Source: Chrysoporthe austroafricana | Taxonomy: Eukaryota > Ascomycota > Sordariomycetes > Diaporthales > Cryphonectriaceae | Length of the DNA stretch: 64,000 nt | Reading direction: 5' to 3' | Assembly (NCBI GenBank): GCA_001051155.2 | Contig: JYIP02000002.1 | Coordinates: 3,355,583-3,419,582, forward strand | Shown: piece by piece, positions 11,405 through 23,950 of the stretch | Layout of the letters: the number at the start of each line of letters is the position of its first letter | Position numbering within the stretch: position 1 is the first letter of the stretch | The notes under the pieces: generated by a model | What the model was told of the DNA's origin: nothing | Seen by the model: only the letters and a program-made list of their open reading frames with translations | The model's database searches: none | Position numbers and translations under genes: made by a program

Positions 11405-12727
11405 ATGGATGGGAGCCTGCAGATCAAGGTATTTCAGGCGATGGCCATCTGTTGGTCTCTGACAGCGTTCGTCTTCGTCCTCTTCCTGTTACGTATTTAC
11501 ACCCGGATCTGCTTCGTCTCGAGCCATGGGCCTGATGATGTCTGCTTTGTGGTTGCCCTTGTAAGTCCGCTGTAGCCCCATTGCCCGTTGGGCCATTTTC
11601 ATACTAACACAGCTGGTGACAAGATCCTGGATGTGATATCACTCGCCAACTGGCAAGCCGCGGTGCTGGACGGGCTGTCTAAGCTCGATGTCCCAACCGA
11701 AGTAGTAGTACATAACAATCTCAGGATCACTATCTCGATATGTTGCTTCGGAGTTGGCACAGCGTTCGCTAAAGCCTCTGTTGGCCTCTTTCTGCTCCCG
11801 CTCTCGCTAGAGCCGTGGCACAGAATTCTGACGTGGTGTTGCATTATCCTCTGTGGCATAGCAAGCATCCGTGAGTTCGAAGGACCTACAGGCTTCCTGG
11901 AAATCCGTGGTGCGTTGTCAGAGCTGATGTCGAATACATAGTGCTGGCGTTCATTCATACGTTTAGGTGTAGGCCTGTCGTTGCAGGATGGGACCATAAT
12001 ATTCCCGGAGACTGTGTGAATACCGAACCATTGTTTGTTTTATACTGCAGTAAGCAATAATGTCCTGGGCCAAATATGTACTCCACTTCCGGGGCTCTGA
12101 CACAGCTCGACTGACTGACTCGATTTCTTAGTATCGACGATTCTCGCGGACATATGTTTTGCGTTGTTGCCTTGGATCCTGGTCTGGAACATGCGCAAGC
12201 CACGGCGGGAGAAGGCTACTATCGCCGGGAGCTTGAGTCTGGGCATATTGTGAGTCGTTCCCGCACCATCCCCATGTACGTTGCTGGCCGGGCTGTGTCC
12301 ATCGAGGCTGACTACGGGCAACGGAAGTGCCGCCGCGGCGGGCGTTTGGCGGCTAGTCGTTCTGCTGCGTGTTGAGGAACCGAGTCCTGAGGTGATCATC
12401 GCGTCCGCGATCGAGCAGTCACTCACCCTGATCGGGGTGGGTATACCAGCCTCGCTGCCGGTGTACCGTGCTTGGTACCAGCGGTATGTTGGTCGCTGGA
12501 CGACACCCGCCCGGGGCAAGGGTGACCCTCAGATCGCGCAGTGGACGATCGGAGGGCGCCATATGCCAGGAGCCAAATTAGTGGAATCCGACCAGAAACG
12601 AAGGCCGACAGTCTGGGATATCCAAAAAGTTATGCAAGTAGAAGACGAAGACGTTGGTGCTCTCTCAAGAATGGTCTCAAAAGTCGGCACCATAGTGCGA
12701 GATGAGGAGCGGACTCCGTGCCCATAG
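11405..12727 (+). CDS. Pth11-like / fungal rhodopsin-domain integral membrane protein
   Basis: An in-frame model uses exons 11405-11560, 11624-11870, 11987-12049, 12132-12249 and 12307-12727 (334 aa). Recognisable pieces of the seven-helix fungal rhodopsin-like domain appear in order: TM1 with LLRIYTRICF and GPDDVCFVVAL, the helix around GTAFAKASVGLFLLPLSLEPW, the loop WDHNIPGDCVNTEPLFVLY, the helix TILADICFALLPWILVWNMRKPRREK followed by SLSLGI, and ASLPVYRAWYQRY before a polar tail. Family members are plasma-membrane receptors or sensors; M. oryzae PTH11 is the best studied. One oddity: the usual CRP(V) motif before WD is encoded (FRCRPVVAGWD) but lies inside the predicted second intron in a frame no GT-AG splice reaches. 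The gene may therefore carry an indel, or exon 3 may be mis-modelled. Confidence 0.6.
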
Positions 12728-13904
12728 TGCCCATAGTGGCCCTAGCGAGGACCGCAAGGTTCCAACAACATCATCAGATAAAGGAAAGAGGACTGTCGAT
12801 CAGGATATGCTCCAGCACAGTCTGGTCTGTTCAAGGATATGTAGGGTTATACGATCTCAGGGCGAGCACGAGCGCGCTCTATAGCAAGGTGTTATGGGTG
12901 GGAAATGACTCCGGCAAAGTTGAGAAACGAGATTTGCGGCTTCATGGCGATGTACAGTAAAAACGCCTCATCGTTGACCTCTCTGAGGAGTTCTCGTTGG
13001 AGATTGACGCCCAGGTGACGAGGTACAAATACTCCGCAAAGTCCGAGTGGATGTAATAAATGTCAGAAAAGCCCAACTGGAGGAGTATGTGCTGATAGTC
13101 AAGATGATTAGCTTCTTGACTGGTATACTCAAATGTATACCAATACACGGCACGCCGTCTTAGTCCTAATAGTCTCTGGCTGTAGACGGAGAGGGATCGT
13201 GGGTAGGTGGCTGTTGAAACAAGTGTTCGTTGGCAGCGGAGTTTGATATTGACGTTGACGCTTCTTGAGGGCCCATCTCACCGGTTCAGGGCGCGCACCA
13301 CTACTGAGCAAGCAAGTACACAGTAGCGAGCGAATGTCAAGGTACGAGACGGACGAGTGAATCTGTTTCCCGTTCGAGATAGCTGCGAGCACGTCATTGT
13401 ACCTCCGCAGATAGCAAGTTACCTGAACATACTGCGCAAGGACTGCTGGAAACTCTGTATCTGGTTAGCGCCTTGTGTCAGAGTCACTCCGCTATCGGCT
13501 TGGTGCCCGCCGCAGCCACAGCAGCTTTACAGCGTACCGGGCCGTCCGGCAGCAAAGTATCGGTACATGCCCAGTCGCTGATGTGATATTACCCCAGATT
13601 TCGTTCTGTATTCCAGAAAAGTTGCACGACTCTCAACGTCCACGCATCCCTCCAACCATTACCAATCGTATCCTCTTCCACCAGCTCGTCGAATGGTAAG
13701 CTGCACAGGTTGGCAGCCTCACTACAGCTCCAGTGCGAGATCTCAGACGTTCCACCTCTCTAGCAGCTACCAATTGATTGGCAGTCCAGCCCACGTCGTC
13801 TCGTCCACCGAGCGGTGGAAATCAACAGGACTCGTTGCCGTGGTGCATTGAGTCACTCGCTTCCCTCACCCACCGACTTCGACCGCCGAAGCGACTCCTC
13901 CAAG
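12728..13904. other. Intergenic region, 1.2 kb
   Basis: Promoter side of the cystathionine beta-lyase gene. Small frames on either strand show no homology I recognise. The 100 bp before 13905 form an open frame continuous with the CDS, but the ATG at 13905 is the better start. Confidence 0.4.
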
Positions 13905-15295
13905 ATGACCAGCCCAGCGCCATCTGCGAACGGCGCCGCCGCCAAGAAGGCTTTCTCCAAGGTCGACCTCGACGGCCACAACCTGCCTCCTTCACCTGCC
14001 CCCTCGAGCCCTGCCAACGGCCGGCGCCGCTACGCTCTCGCCACGGAGCTCGTCTATACCGACAGCAAGGATCAGTATGGCTCATCCAGCTTCCCCATCT
14101 ACCGATCTGCTACCTTCAAGCAGTCGGGTGCCAATCCGAACGGCGAGTACGACTACACCCGCTCTGGCAACCCTACCCGGACGCACCTGGAGCGCCACTT
14201 GGCCAAGATCATGAATGCTACGCGGGCCCTTGCTGTGGGCTCTGGAATGGGCGCGCTGGACGTCATCACACGACTGCTGCGGCCGGGCGACGAGGTCATT
14301 ACTGGCGACGACCTGTACGGCGGAACCAACCGGCTACTCACATACCTGTCCACGAACCAGGGTATCATCGTCCACCACGTGGATACCACTAATGTCGACA
14401 AGGTTAAGGAAGTCTTGTCGGCGAAGACGGCCATGGTTCTGCTGGAAACGCCCACCAACCCGCTGATCAAGATTGTTGACATACCGACCATCGCCAAGAT
14501 GGCGCACGATCTCAACGGCAAGGCCCTGGTGGTGGCCGACAACACCATGATGTCTCCCATGCTCTGCAACCCGTTGGAGCTTGGCGTGGACATCAGCTAC
14601 GAGTCTGGCACCAAGTACCTGTCCGGTCACCACGACATCATGGCCGGTGTCATTGCGTGCAATGACACGTCGCTGGGAGACAAGATGTACTTCATGATCA
14701 ACTCGACTGGCTGCGGTTTGTCACCCGACGACTCGTCGCTTCTGATGAGAGGTATCAAAACCCTGGCCATCCGCATGGAGAAGCAGCAAGCCAATGCACA
14801 GGCGATTGCTGAGTTCCTCGAGAACCACGGCTTCCGGGTCAGATACCCTGGCCTGAAGTCCCACCCGCAGTACGACCTTCACTGGACCATGTCCCGCGGC
14901 GCTGGCGCCGTCTTGTCATTCGAGACTGGTGACGTTACCATCTCTGAGAGGATCGTGGAGGCTGCCAGGCTGTGGGGGATCAGTGTCAGCTTTGGTTGTG
15001 TGAACAGTCTTATCAGCATGCCGTGCCGGATGAGCCACGCAAGCATCGACCCTAAGACCAGAGCAGAGAGGCAGATGCCAGAGGATATAATACGGCTCTG
15101 CGTGGGTATTGAGGATGTTAGCGACTTGATCGATGATCTTTCTAGAGCTGTAAGTCTACATTCAAGGTTCCCGTCACCGTTATGATGCCTGACATCTCGC
15201 AGCTCGTTCAAGCAGGAGCGGTGAACATTACGGTGGATGGCTTCCATGCTGCCGATACCGCAGCTGGAGAGACGGCTGCTACGGCTTCTTCATGA
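13905..15295 (+). CDS. STR3: Cystathionine beta-lyase (PLP enzyme)
   Basis: Exons 13905-15149 and 15203-15295 give 445 aa. The enzyme cleaves cystathionine to homocysteine, ammonia and pyruvate in methionine biosynthesis (yeast STR3, Aspergillus metG). It is a Cys/Met-metabolism fold-type I PLP protein: YDYTRSGNPTR, SGMGALDVI for the phosphate site, DDLYGGTNRL, ETPTNPL, VVADNT, and the Schiff-base lysine in SGTKYLSGHHD near residue 237. The beta-lyase assignment over gamma-lyase or MET17 rests on overall resemblance of SGHHDIMAGV and GVNSLISMP-like sequence (CVNSLISMPCRMSHASI). An in-frame ATG at 13815 would add 30 residues, but MTSPAPSANG matches the usual N-terminus. The final 30 residues come from exon 2. 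Confidence 0.85.
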
Positions 15296-15537
15296 GGTTA
15301 AAAGGCAGAAGGTCAAGCATGAATGGGAATCGAAAAAGGCGTTCTGGTTTATTGTCACATATCATCAATGAGCTTAAACAAACCCACACCGGGCATGCTT
15401 CTAAGGGCGAATTCAAAACAAAAAAGAGCATATTCCTAAATTAACATAAAGATTATGGAGACATGTTCAACTGGCTTCATTTCAGCGCCGTTCCTGATAA
15501 TTCATATACAAGCCGTATTTTGCGGGCGAGCCAATCT

Positions 15538-15885
15538 TTACTGCTTCGAGACGAAGCTTCCCTGCTCCTTGTTCTTGATGCAAGTCAATGTCCGACCTAA
15601 TGATGGGAGAGTGGCAACGGGCTGCCATACCTGACACGTCTGCCTCCAATACAAATACTCGGTATAGGTCATGTTGTCTTTCTGGGACTCACCCTGCCAG
15701 CGCTGGAGCATCTCAGATGGCTGCTTCTGGGACTGGGAAGAGAGAGTGTTTTTGGGCTTGCCACTGAAGAAATGTCAGTGTCTACATCACCAAGGGACAG
15801 AAACAAGTGCTCCCAACCTGGAAGTGCTCTGTTGGGATAGGACCAAGTCTGTCTTGGTGGTGTGAGACATATTCGGTGACGACAT
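15538..15885 (-). CDS. Small conserved-looking 97-aa protein, two exons
   Basis: On the minus strand an ATG at 15885 opens exon 1 (15818-15885). A 54-nt intron (GTTGGG...TTTCTTCAG) joins it to exon 2 (15538-15763), ending in TAA. The product starts MSSPNMSHTTKTDLVLSQQ and continues through SSGKPKNTLSSQSQKQPSEM and LQRWQGESQKDNMTYTEYLY to end GSFVSKQ. The N-terminal half is S/T/Q-rich and disordered; the second half is rich in W, Y and Q and looks folded. The ATG context is CACCATGT, close to a fungal consensus. Each exon is short, so simple ORF scans miss it. A second GTGAGT inside exon 2 could be an alternative donor. Function unknown; it is convergent with STR3 about 240 bp away. Confidence 0.6.
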
Positions 15886-18717
15886 GGTGGATAAAACCTC
15901 GAGTGTTGTTGCAGGTGTCGGACAGGATGGAAGTCAGATTCAGAGTGTCTTTGGAAGCAAGAGTCCCTTGGGGAAACTCGACGTGGAATACTGAGGTGGT
16001 AGAGTCCTAGAAGACACGGGGAACGAACAGAGTGAAAAGCCTAGAGAAGGAGAGGAAACAATATTCCCACATCGTCGTCCCGTCATTCCTTCTTATAGAC
16101 AACCATCCCCACGCTGTAAAGACCAAATGCCAGACCTCTACACCACGACATCCCCATCTCCACTAGCCCTTGCATATCCTCCACGACGCTTTGGGCCTCG
16201 GTCAAGCGGCGCGACTCCGAATTGGCCTCAGGATAGGCTCATCGCATACCAGTCATCGTCACAGGGTCCTAAGCAAGTAGTCTCGACTACGTGCATGGCA
16301 CCGATCCCAGTCTGTATCTGTCAAAATGCGGCGTGATATGGCCGTGACTTGCTTTTGTCGTGTAACACAAGTGTGATCCAGGCAATGCCAGAAGGAACAA
16401 CATCTTAACCCAAAAAAGTAACAAGTCGTTCTATGGCTCTCCATGTCTGCGAACGAGGTATACTGGTGAGTTACATGAATACAAAGGGAGAATCCACACC
16501 TACCATACGACGAACCGTGGTGATTGTTTCCAGTTGAGCATCCACACCGGTGGCTAACCGGTGACATAGCCCGAGCCTGGCATTCTTTCCTCTCGCTCTG
16601 AGACTCGAAGGGTGATGGGTGCTCTTGAGGCAAGAGTCGCGAGAGCCACGCCGCATGCTGTCAATGCCGGTGACGCCGCCGTGAGATAGCGTTGTCCTGA
16701 CGGTGACACAAAGTAAATCAGGCAAGGCGCCCTTTCATACTACTCGAAATAGAGTGAATCTAGCACTGTGCCACTAGAAACAGGCCCGTTTGTCGTCTGC
16801 AGCCTCCACTCCTTCTAATCTTCCCCGAGACTCGCCTGCCCACTCGCGATTCGGACAGTTGTTGGCTCCGACGGCACTCTGCCGTATTTGGACCACCCGC
16901 CGAGGTCGCAGCTGAAAACCTCATGTAAGGGGCTCGAAATGGCGCCCTCGGTTCGAACGAGGGTGCACCTCCACGGGTGTGGTTCCCGTGCCAGAGGCGC
17001 CCATCCCTGTCCGGGGCGTGAGGAATCGCTGTATATCTGCACTCACACCGAGAGATTGCGGTGTCTAGCCGAGATCCTCCACTCGGCTACCGTGGGGAAA
17101 GATCCGAATCTTGGGCCAGGAGTCGGATCCGGGATGGCTCGACCTGTGGCTATCCGTCGACGTGGCCTCGGCAGCCTCCCCTCTGCAGCCGGGGCACCGG
17201 TGTCTGGATCACGGCGATGTGACTTAGGGATGCCATGTACGCCGTCGGTGAGATAAACTACCACGCGCGGAGGCGTGGTTCCCTCATGGCTAAACACATC
17301 GCAGGCTCGACGACGTGGAATATCTCGGCTGGACGGGGTTCAGACCTGTTGAAAGAATAGACGAGTTTTCTCAGGAGGTGAGACACGGACTAGGGACAGC
17401 CTTACGATGTCTCGCAGCAGAAACAGGATGGCGGCGCGGAACGGCATACTTTATCCACTGCATCCTTATGGCAGGCCCATCCGAGAGCGGTCTAGACCAA
17501 ATGTCGACGACTGCGTTCATTGAAAAAGCAAGTCGTGCCGCGTGGGAACGAGGAGAGACGACAACGATAGATACCGGTCGGCGCACATGACAAGATAAGT
17601 CCCAAGACGGCCCCGGACGACAGCCACGCACGCTGCCTCCTGTACCCGCCGCCGTTCGAGGCCCCCTCGCTTGCTACTTTCACTCGTACCAAATCGTACC
17701 GCCTCGCTCCCGAGCCGCGGGCCGGCCCCGACAGTTCACTGGATGGGCGTGTCGGATCACCACCGGAGGTTGAGAGCACCAAACCCCCTCGGCCAGGGGG
17801 GAGGAGAGATGGGAAAGGGAAGCTGAAGCGAGACGTAAGGGAGGGGCCTTCACCGCTTGATTGCGCATCCATACAACCAAATCCAGGCTCATTTGCTTCT
17901 CGAAGTGAATCGTCACGTCGCACAGGAGCAGCTGCGGCCTCGGTGGCATCCCTGAGCACCCCGCGGGCGGGTGTGGGAGACATTCCTTCTCTCTACCTTT
18001 GTTTTCACCGATGTAAAGCGCTGAGGCAAGACACGGTAAGCAAACACACAGCGTGTTGTTGCGTGAGTGGGAGGCGAGAACTGGAGGAGCCTGGAGCAGA
18101 TCTATAGGCGTGTTCGATTTACATGGCCGATGATCGACACTGAGCCCGTGGGGATTCCAGTATTTGTCGCGGGCACGCCGACCTACATCGGCAGGTACAA
18201 CTGCCATGTGGGTACTGTACGCTATGAGTTATTACTTCTTCTATGCGATCCTAACGTTCTCGAGGTAGGAAGCATCTGATTTGAAAGTGGTCGCCCGGAG
18301 GGCCTCCACCAGTTGGAATTGGAATGTCCTTGAAACATGCACGCACGAGTGCGCGATCTTGTTTTACGTCTTCCAAAGGCGCGCCTCGCTTCGCTCTCCA
18401 CTCTACACAGTTGGAGGTTGCCTATGTTTGGACGCGACGGATAGCCACCTGGAGACTGCAGGTGAGTGGTGACAGAATACGGCAAGTTGCGTCTCGGTAA
18501 GAATGCGACAATCAGCTGCCGTTTGCAATGACTTAATCTTAGTGTGAATGACTTGTCTGATGATAGCAGAATTATCTAATGGCATGGTAGTACAAACTAT
18601 GTGTTGCCCGATTGGGCCTCCCTTAATTCCTGAAACACCTAGCAGAACCGATCTCTTGAACGGACGAAAGACGTACGGTGAATGCAGGATGTGTCCTCCC
18701 CCAGAACCTCTCAGAAC
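15886..18717. other. Long gene-poor stretch, 2.8 kb
   Basis: No convincing protein gene on either strand. Long minus frames at 17492-17983 and 17680-18207 have mixed composition and no recognisable domain. The region is GC-moderate and includes the promoter of the 97-aa gene and the 3' flank of TMS1. A perfect short hairpin (CCCTCGGTTCGAACGAGGG, near 16949) resembles a tRNA T-arm, but no tRNA can be folded around it. A long non-coding transcript cannot be excluded. Confidence 0.4.
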
Positions 18718-20303
18718 TCACTCAAAGCGGTCAGGCAAGACGATGGGCGCGATCAGGGTCCAGGTGTACAGGCCGTAGCAGATCCAGGAGCTGACAATCT
18801 TGACCCAGCTAGCCCACAACGTGCGTCCGACCGTGGCGAAGTCGCCGTCTTGGCTGTCTGTATCGTAGCCCTGCGTGATCAGGGTTGCCACCCACGCCGT
18901 CGCAAGGAAGAAGATGATGTGAAACACGGCATAGTTGTACTGGGTGCTGCTACGCTCGTCATCATGTGCCGTGTTGCCGCCGCTCGGCTCGTCATCTTCG
19001 TCATCTGACAGGAGCGCGTCGGCCGGTAGACTGCCTTCCTCTACTGCCCTCCGTAGGGCCTCAGCACGCATCTCCCTGCGTCCGCTCGGCTGGGTTGTCA
19101 CGAGATCATGTTCGTCCTCATCGGGCAGGCGGATAGCGCCCCGGTTGTTGCCCAAGCCGAGACTCTGAGTCGCAGCTCTTGTCGTCGTGTAGGCAACCGT
19201 AAGCATGGTGACGATGGCACCGAGAACCACCGTCGTGGTTCGCGTGCCTTGAGAGAAGGCCAGCGGATTGCAGTGCTTGGATCCGTCATCGTCAGGCTCC
19301 ATAGAAACCGCTGACATTGTCAGGTAGGAGCAGTAGATGGCGACCATAGCCGACTGAGCGAGACCGGCCTTGGGGTTGACCTCCTGGACGGCTGGGTGGA
19401 CGGATATGACTGAGATCGCCAGCCACAGCAAAAAATTGATGGTGATGACAGCCTGGTTCATCGAGCAGCCGCTGCTGGCGAAGAAGATGTATTGGATGAT
19501 CGTCATGGCGAGAGATCCCACATACATGCCGAGGGTGGAGCCAATCAGGACGAAGCGCCAGAGGCCCGAATCCGACTCCTCAATCTGCCTCAGACAGTAC
19601 TCGGCCCATGTGTGCGCAAGGTCGACAAGCAGGATCAAGCCGAGGATGAGGAACAGCATCGCGGCGAAGAGGGCGATATAGTTGCCCCAGAACATGAAGA
19701 AGCCGTCCGGGATGAGGAACGATAGGACGATGAAGGCCACCCAGGCGATGACCTTGGGGCCCCAGAAGCCATTCTGCAAGGCAGCCCGAGGGTTTTTAGA
19801 CGAGGTGACACCGACCAATAGACCGGCGAAGATCAGGTGGAACAGACCCAGGGCGAAGTTTATGCGATGTACCGCCAGCCAGCCATAGCATTCTCCGGTA
19901 GGGCACTCGATCTTGACGTAGTCGAGCATGAGGGACTGGAGCTTGGTGATGGCCCACGGGGTGAGCATGATCCAGGATAATATCGAGTTGACGAGCAGGA
20001 TGAGCGCATATGCGATACGAGTGGCCACACTATCAACATGGGTTAGCCGAGCTGTCACACATCAGAGCCAAGCAGGCGGCGGGATCCAGAGGCTCACCTG
20101 TTTCCGCACTTGCCGCATGCACTACACACCATGGAGCAGGTTGCCGCGCCGCAGCAGCTGGCAGCGAAAGAGATGAGCTGGAAGAGGAAGGGTCAGCGAG
20201 TACCATTCGACGAGTCATGCCCGGGCAGGATGACGACCGGGAAGCAACTCACGGTGCCGGCGCTGGGCAGCGCCATGAGCGGGATGGAAAGCAAGGCACC
20301 CAT
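18718..20303 (-). CDS. TMS1: TMS1/Serinc family membrane protein
   Basis: Minus-strand exons 20253-20303, 20098-20177 and 18718-20029 join in frame to about 480 aa. The start MGALLSIPLMALPSAGT, the cysteine-rich exon 2 (SCCGAATCSMVCSACGKCGN) and the body (RIAYALILLVNSILSWIM, IPDGFFMFWGNYIALF, SGCSMNQAVITINFLLW, YCSYLTMSAVSMEP) are classic Serinc/TMS1 features. About ten membrane helices are visible, with one acidic cytosolic loop (LLSDDEDDEPSGG) before the last two. The C-terminus FHIIFFLATAWVATLIT and WVKIVSSWICYGLYTWTLIAPI is the most conserved part. Animal members were proposed to incorporate serine into lipids; yeast Tms1 is a vacuolar membrane protein of uncertain role. Length matches the family (yeast 473 aa). 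Confidence 0.9.
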
Positions 20304-21279
20304 CTTGGGAGTTGGCCACCTTCAGGGGAGACCAGCCTCTGTCGTGGGGGGAAGATAGTTCGAAGAGATTAATGCTTCAGATAGCTCTCGGCAGGACACG
20401 GTGCGTCGTCTGGGTCGCACCACCGTCGTGGTTGAAGATGTCGTCGATGATGGATGTTGACTCTTAGGTAATTCCAAGGCTGGTCGTCGTTGCATGCGTT
20501 GCCCCCAGTCCAACCTGCGTGATTACGTAGCCCTGCAAGCCTCAGCCAGACCCCTGCGCCACACTTGGCACGTCCCGGGCCCTGGCGTGCCCGAGGCTGA
20601 CCCTTGACCACCCCAGCGCCATGCAGTCAGTGCCTGGCTCCCGGTATTTTTGATACGACCTACATACCCGATATAAGATTCCTACATATGTAGATTCGGT
20701 GGACTCCAGGAGCTCGACACAGCCAGAAGCGATTACCGGCCGCGGCAGCAGCACATACTTACTGCGTACGTAGAATCTGCTGTTGGGAGACGGGGCCGCG
20801 TCCGCCATAGTACGAAACCAGATTATCGTCATCTGCCCAAAATAGCAGGAGGCGACCCCCGTGGGGCCGTCGCTTGATCGGCTGCCGGTCACCGGGAGAC
20901 TGCCACCCACCCACTGTGCCGCACCCCCCTGCTCCAGAAATCGGAGCTTCCAGGCGCCAATCACAGTGCTGTCGCATGCTGGCCTTATCAAACACCACCT
21001 GCAGATACAGTGCAGCAATTAGGACCCCTTTCCGGAAAGCTTACAGCAGCGCATACGTACGACTCTCCTCTTCGACCCGCAACCACGTTGGCTGCTATGG
21101 TATCTGTGGAGTAGCCATGTCACGATTCTAGATTTCCCTTTTCATGTCCATATTTTCGCTCATTCCTTGACCAAGCTGCTCGAAGCATCCCCGTTGACCG
21201 CGCAGCTGAACCTGCGACGAGACCGACCCTCAAGCCCGCTTTCCTCGATACCTCGTGCATTGTGATATCTGTCGCAAAG
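20304..21279. promoter_or_regulatory. Divergent promoter region between TMS1 and the MFS gene
   Basis: About 976 bp separate the divergent starts at 20303 (minus) and 21280 (plus), so both promoters must lie here. I see no clear TATA box. Frames within it have no recognisable products. Confidence 0.5.
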
Positions 21280-23197
21280 ATGCAGGACCGGCAATTACAG
21301 CGCGCGCGGATTATATCCAGCGTTGCAGCGACCATGATATCCTTGGCGTGTGGAAGCAATGTATGCGCGATCGATTCCTGCATCCTATTCCTGCGTCTTG
21401 TCAAGGAACAATCGATGGGCTGACGGAGACTCTCCTGGCTACAGTATGTCTACTCCGCGTGGGCTCCGCAGTTTGCCGAACGCCTCAAGTACTCGACCAC
21501 CCAGAGCAACCTCGTCGGCCTTGCAGGTAATCTCGGCATGTACGCATGCGGGCTGCCCATCGGCATCTTCGTCGACAAGAAGGGTCCAAGACCCGCCGTG
21601 TTCATCGGGTCGATCATGTTAGGCCTGGGCTATTTCCCCTTATACCAGGCCTACAACAGCGGCTCGGGCTCAGTAGCTCTGATGTGCCTATATTCGTTCT
21701 TGAGCGGCCTGGGAGGATGCACAGCATTCGCGGCTGCGATCAAGACCTCCGCGCTGAACTGGTCGGTGTCTCCGCTGCGATCCGGGATTCGTACCGCATG
21801 ACTGACACTGAGAAAAGGCCACACCACAGAGGGACTGCGACTGCTTTTCCTCTGGCTGCGTTCGGCCTGAGTGCCTTCTTCTTTTCTTTAATAGGAGGGT
21901 TTCTCTTCCCTGGTGATACCAGCGATTTCTTGCTCCTCCTGTCGTGTGGGACCTCGGGGATGACGTTTTTGGGCTTCTGGTTCTTGCGCGTCATTCCGCA
22001 CGGCAACTACCAATCTGTCGCAACCAGCGAGGAAGATAAGCCAGAGGAACAACCCCGGCGCGGGAGCTTGTTCGAACCGGGTAGGTTGATCACCAGTCAT
22101 CCCTCAAAGACGGAAGCCTTACACCCAGTCCAAGCGGATCCGGAATCCGGTATAGGGGCCCTATCAGCCCGGTATCCCTACGATACGACCAGTGGTCGGA
22201 CCTCGGATGGAAACACGTCCAACCTGGCGACGGCGGCGTCATCTACCATTGTCGCTGAAACCGACGACGACGAGGCATCTTCCCTTCTTTCCAAGGCATC
22301 CTCAGTGGCAGGCGAGGTATATGTGCAGAATGTTGATATGGATCGTTCCCACCTTGTAGATGTTCGCGGCTGGGCGTTACTGCGTAATCTCGAATTTTGG
22401 CAGCTATTTGCTATCATGGGCATTCTAGCCGGTATTGGTTTGATGACAATTAAGTAAGTTTTGTTCGAGGCGCTTAGGCATCCTTCGAGACGAGTATGAA
22501 CTGATGTCTGAACCAGCAATATCGGACACTCCGTGCAAGCACTTTGGCAGCATTTCGACGACAGCATAAGCAACGACAGTCTTCTCAAGCTCCAAAACCT
22601 ACACGTGTCTATCCTGTCCGTGTGCAGCTTCTCGGGGCGACTTCTGAGCGGTGCGTCTTCCTCATCCCCTAAACCACTGTATTTTTACAAGTGACTAAGC
22701 GTGCAACAGGAGTCGGGTCCGATTTCCTTGTCAAAATACTTCATGCGAGCCGGGTCTGGTGTCTTGTCATCGCCGGCTCTATTTTCTTTGTTGCACAGTT
22801 CTGTGCCATGAACATTATCAACCCGCATCTGCTGGGCTTCGTTTCCGGCCTGTCCGGCCTGGGCTACGGCTTCCTGTTCGGCGTTTTCCCGTCGATTGTA
22901 GCCGAGAGCTTTGGTATCCACGGGCTGAGTCAGAATTGGGGACTGATGACGATGTCTCCCGTTCTTTCAGGCAACGTCTTCAACCTTTTCTACGGTGTGG
23001 TATTTGATCAGCACAGTGTCGTCGGCCCTAACGGCGAACGCTCGTGTGTCGAGGGCCTGGAGTGCTACCGTTCTGCCTACCTGGTCACGGTGGCTGCCTG
23101 CGCGTTGGGCTTTGCGCTGACGTTGTGGGTGATTCGGCACCAGTGGGTGCAGAGGCAGAAGGATGCCAAGAGCAAAGATGGCCACCTAGAAGACTGA
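21280..23197 (+). CDS. MCH1/nodulin-like MFS transporter, five exons
   Basis: Exons 21280-21360, 21445-21761, 21818-22453, 22517-22650 and 22710-23197 join in frame to about 551 aa. The N-half has six helices with SNYVYSAWAPQFAERLKYS, NLGMYACGLPIGIFVDKKGP (an MFS motif A-like turn) and ALNWPHHRGTATAFPLAAFG, the last formed exactly by splicing intron 2 (GTCGGT donor). A long S/T/E/D-rich cytosolic loop follows (about residues 225-340, including ETDDDEASSLLSKAS). The C-half ends with FNLFYGVVFDQHS and a Cys-containing loop (RSCVEGLECYRSAY), as in yeast Mch1 and plant nodulin-like proteins. Substrate is unknown; Mch1 does not transport monocarboxylates in yeast. Likely vacuolar or plasma membrane by analogy. 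Confidence 0.8.
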
Positions 23198-23950
23198 GGG
23201 TTCAGATGCATGAGTGCGATTCTAGAGTGGGCGGTGTGACTTCTTTTATCTTTGAAGACGGGGTAGACGGCTTAGATGGTGATGAGGCGTTTGGGAGGCT
23301 ACAATTCAGATGGAGCCTATTGGGTTGTTTTTGGATCACTGACTTAGAGACGTCTAGGCGGGCAAACTTTGATTGGATCAGCCACCGCCTTGTTACCGCG
23401 AGAGAGGGAGACGCATGGCCTCTTGGCAGCCATAATGCCACGCGGGATTACTTCAGAGGTACCCTCCCAGTCTTAAGCCTCTGAGAGAATTTAGGCTGGA
23501 TTTTGTTCTAGAGGGGTTGTCCTGGACACGGCGAGCCCGCGCTGAGGGTAGATAAATACCTGGAAAGGTGGACTTGGCATAGTTGGATGGGTGGGTTGAT
23601 GGGACATCTAGTATCTGTAAATATTGCCACTTATAACCAATACTTTTCACAATACAAGCTGAACCATGTTTTTAATGATGTCACCGACAATTCCTTCTCG
23701 GCTGAAAAATGGACTTTGTACAGTAAAGATGGTATTAGTAGCCGTAACGGCATGAGTTGTCCGCCATGCACTCAGTGGGTCTCTCTTTGATGCCCCTGTA
23801 TCTTTCGTGTCATAAGCGTCATAATGCTATGCTTTCGACGCCGCGCGCAGCCAGAACAACTCATCAATCGCTGGCTTGCTCGACGAATTCAACGTGCTCG
23901 CACTCCGGCGGGTCGCTCACGTCGGTGACCCGTAGCGCAGGAACAACATC
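23198..23950. other. Convergent intergenic region
   Basis: About 750 bp between two convergent genes, holding both 3' UTRs. No gene seen. Confidence 0.5.

Noticed and set aside
16949..16967. Perfect hairpin CCCTCGGTTCGAACGAGGG that looks like a tRNA T-arm
   Set aside because: Placing TTCGA at positions 54-58 breaks the required 49-65 stem pairing, and no acceptor, D or anticodon arm can be folded around it.
17492..18207. Two overlapping minus-strand frames
   Set aside because: No start context, splice partner or recognisable domain; GC-driven open frames.
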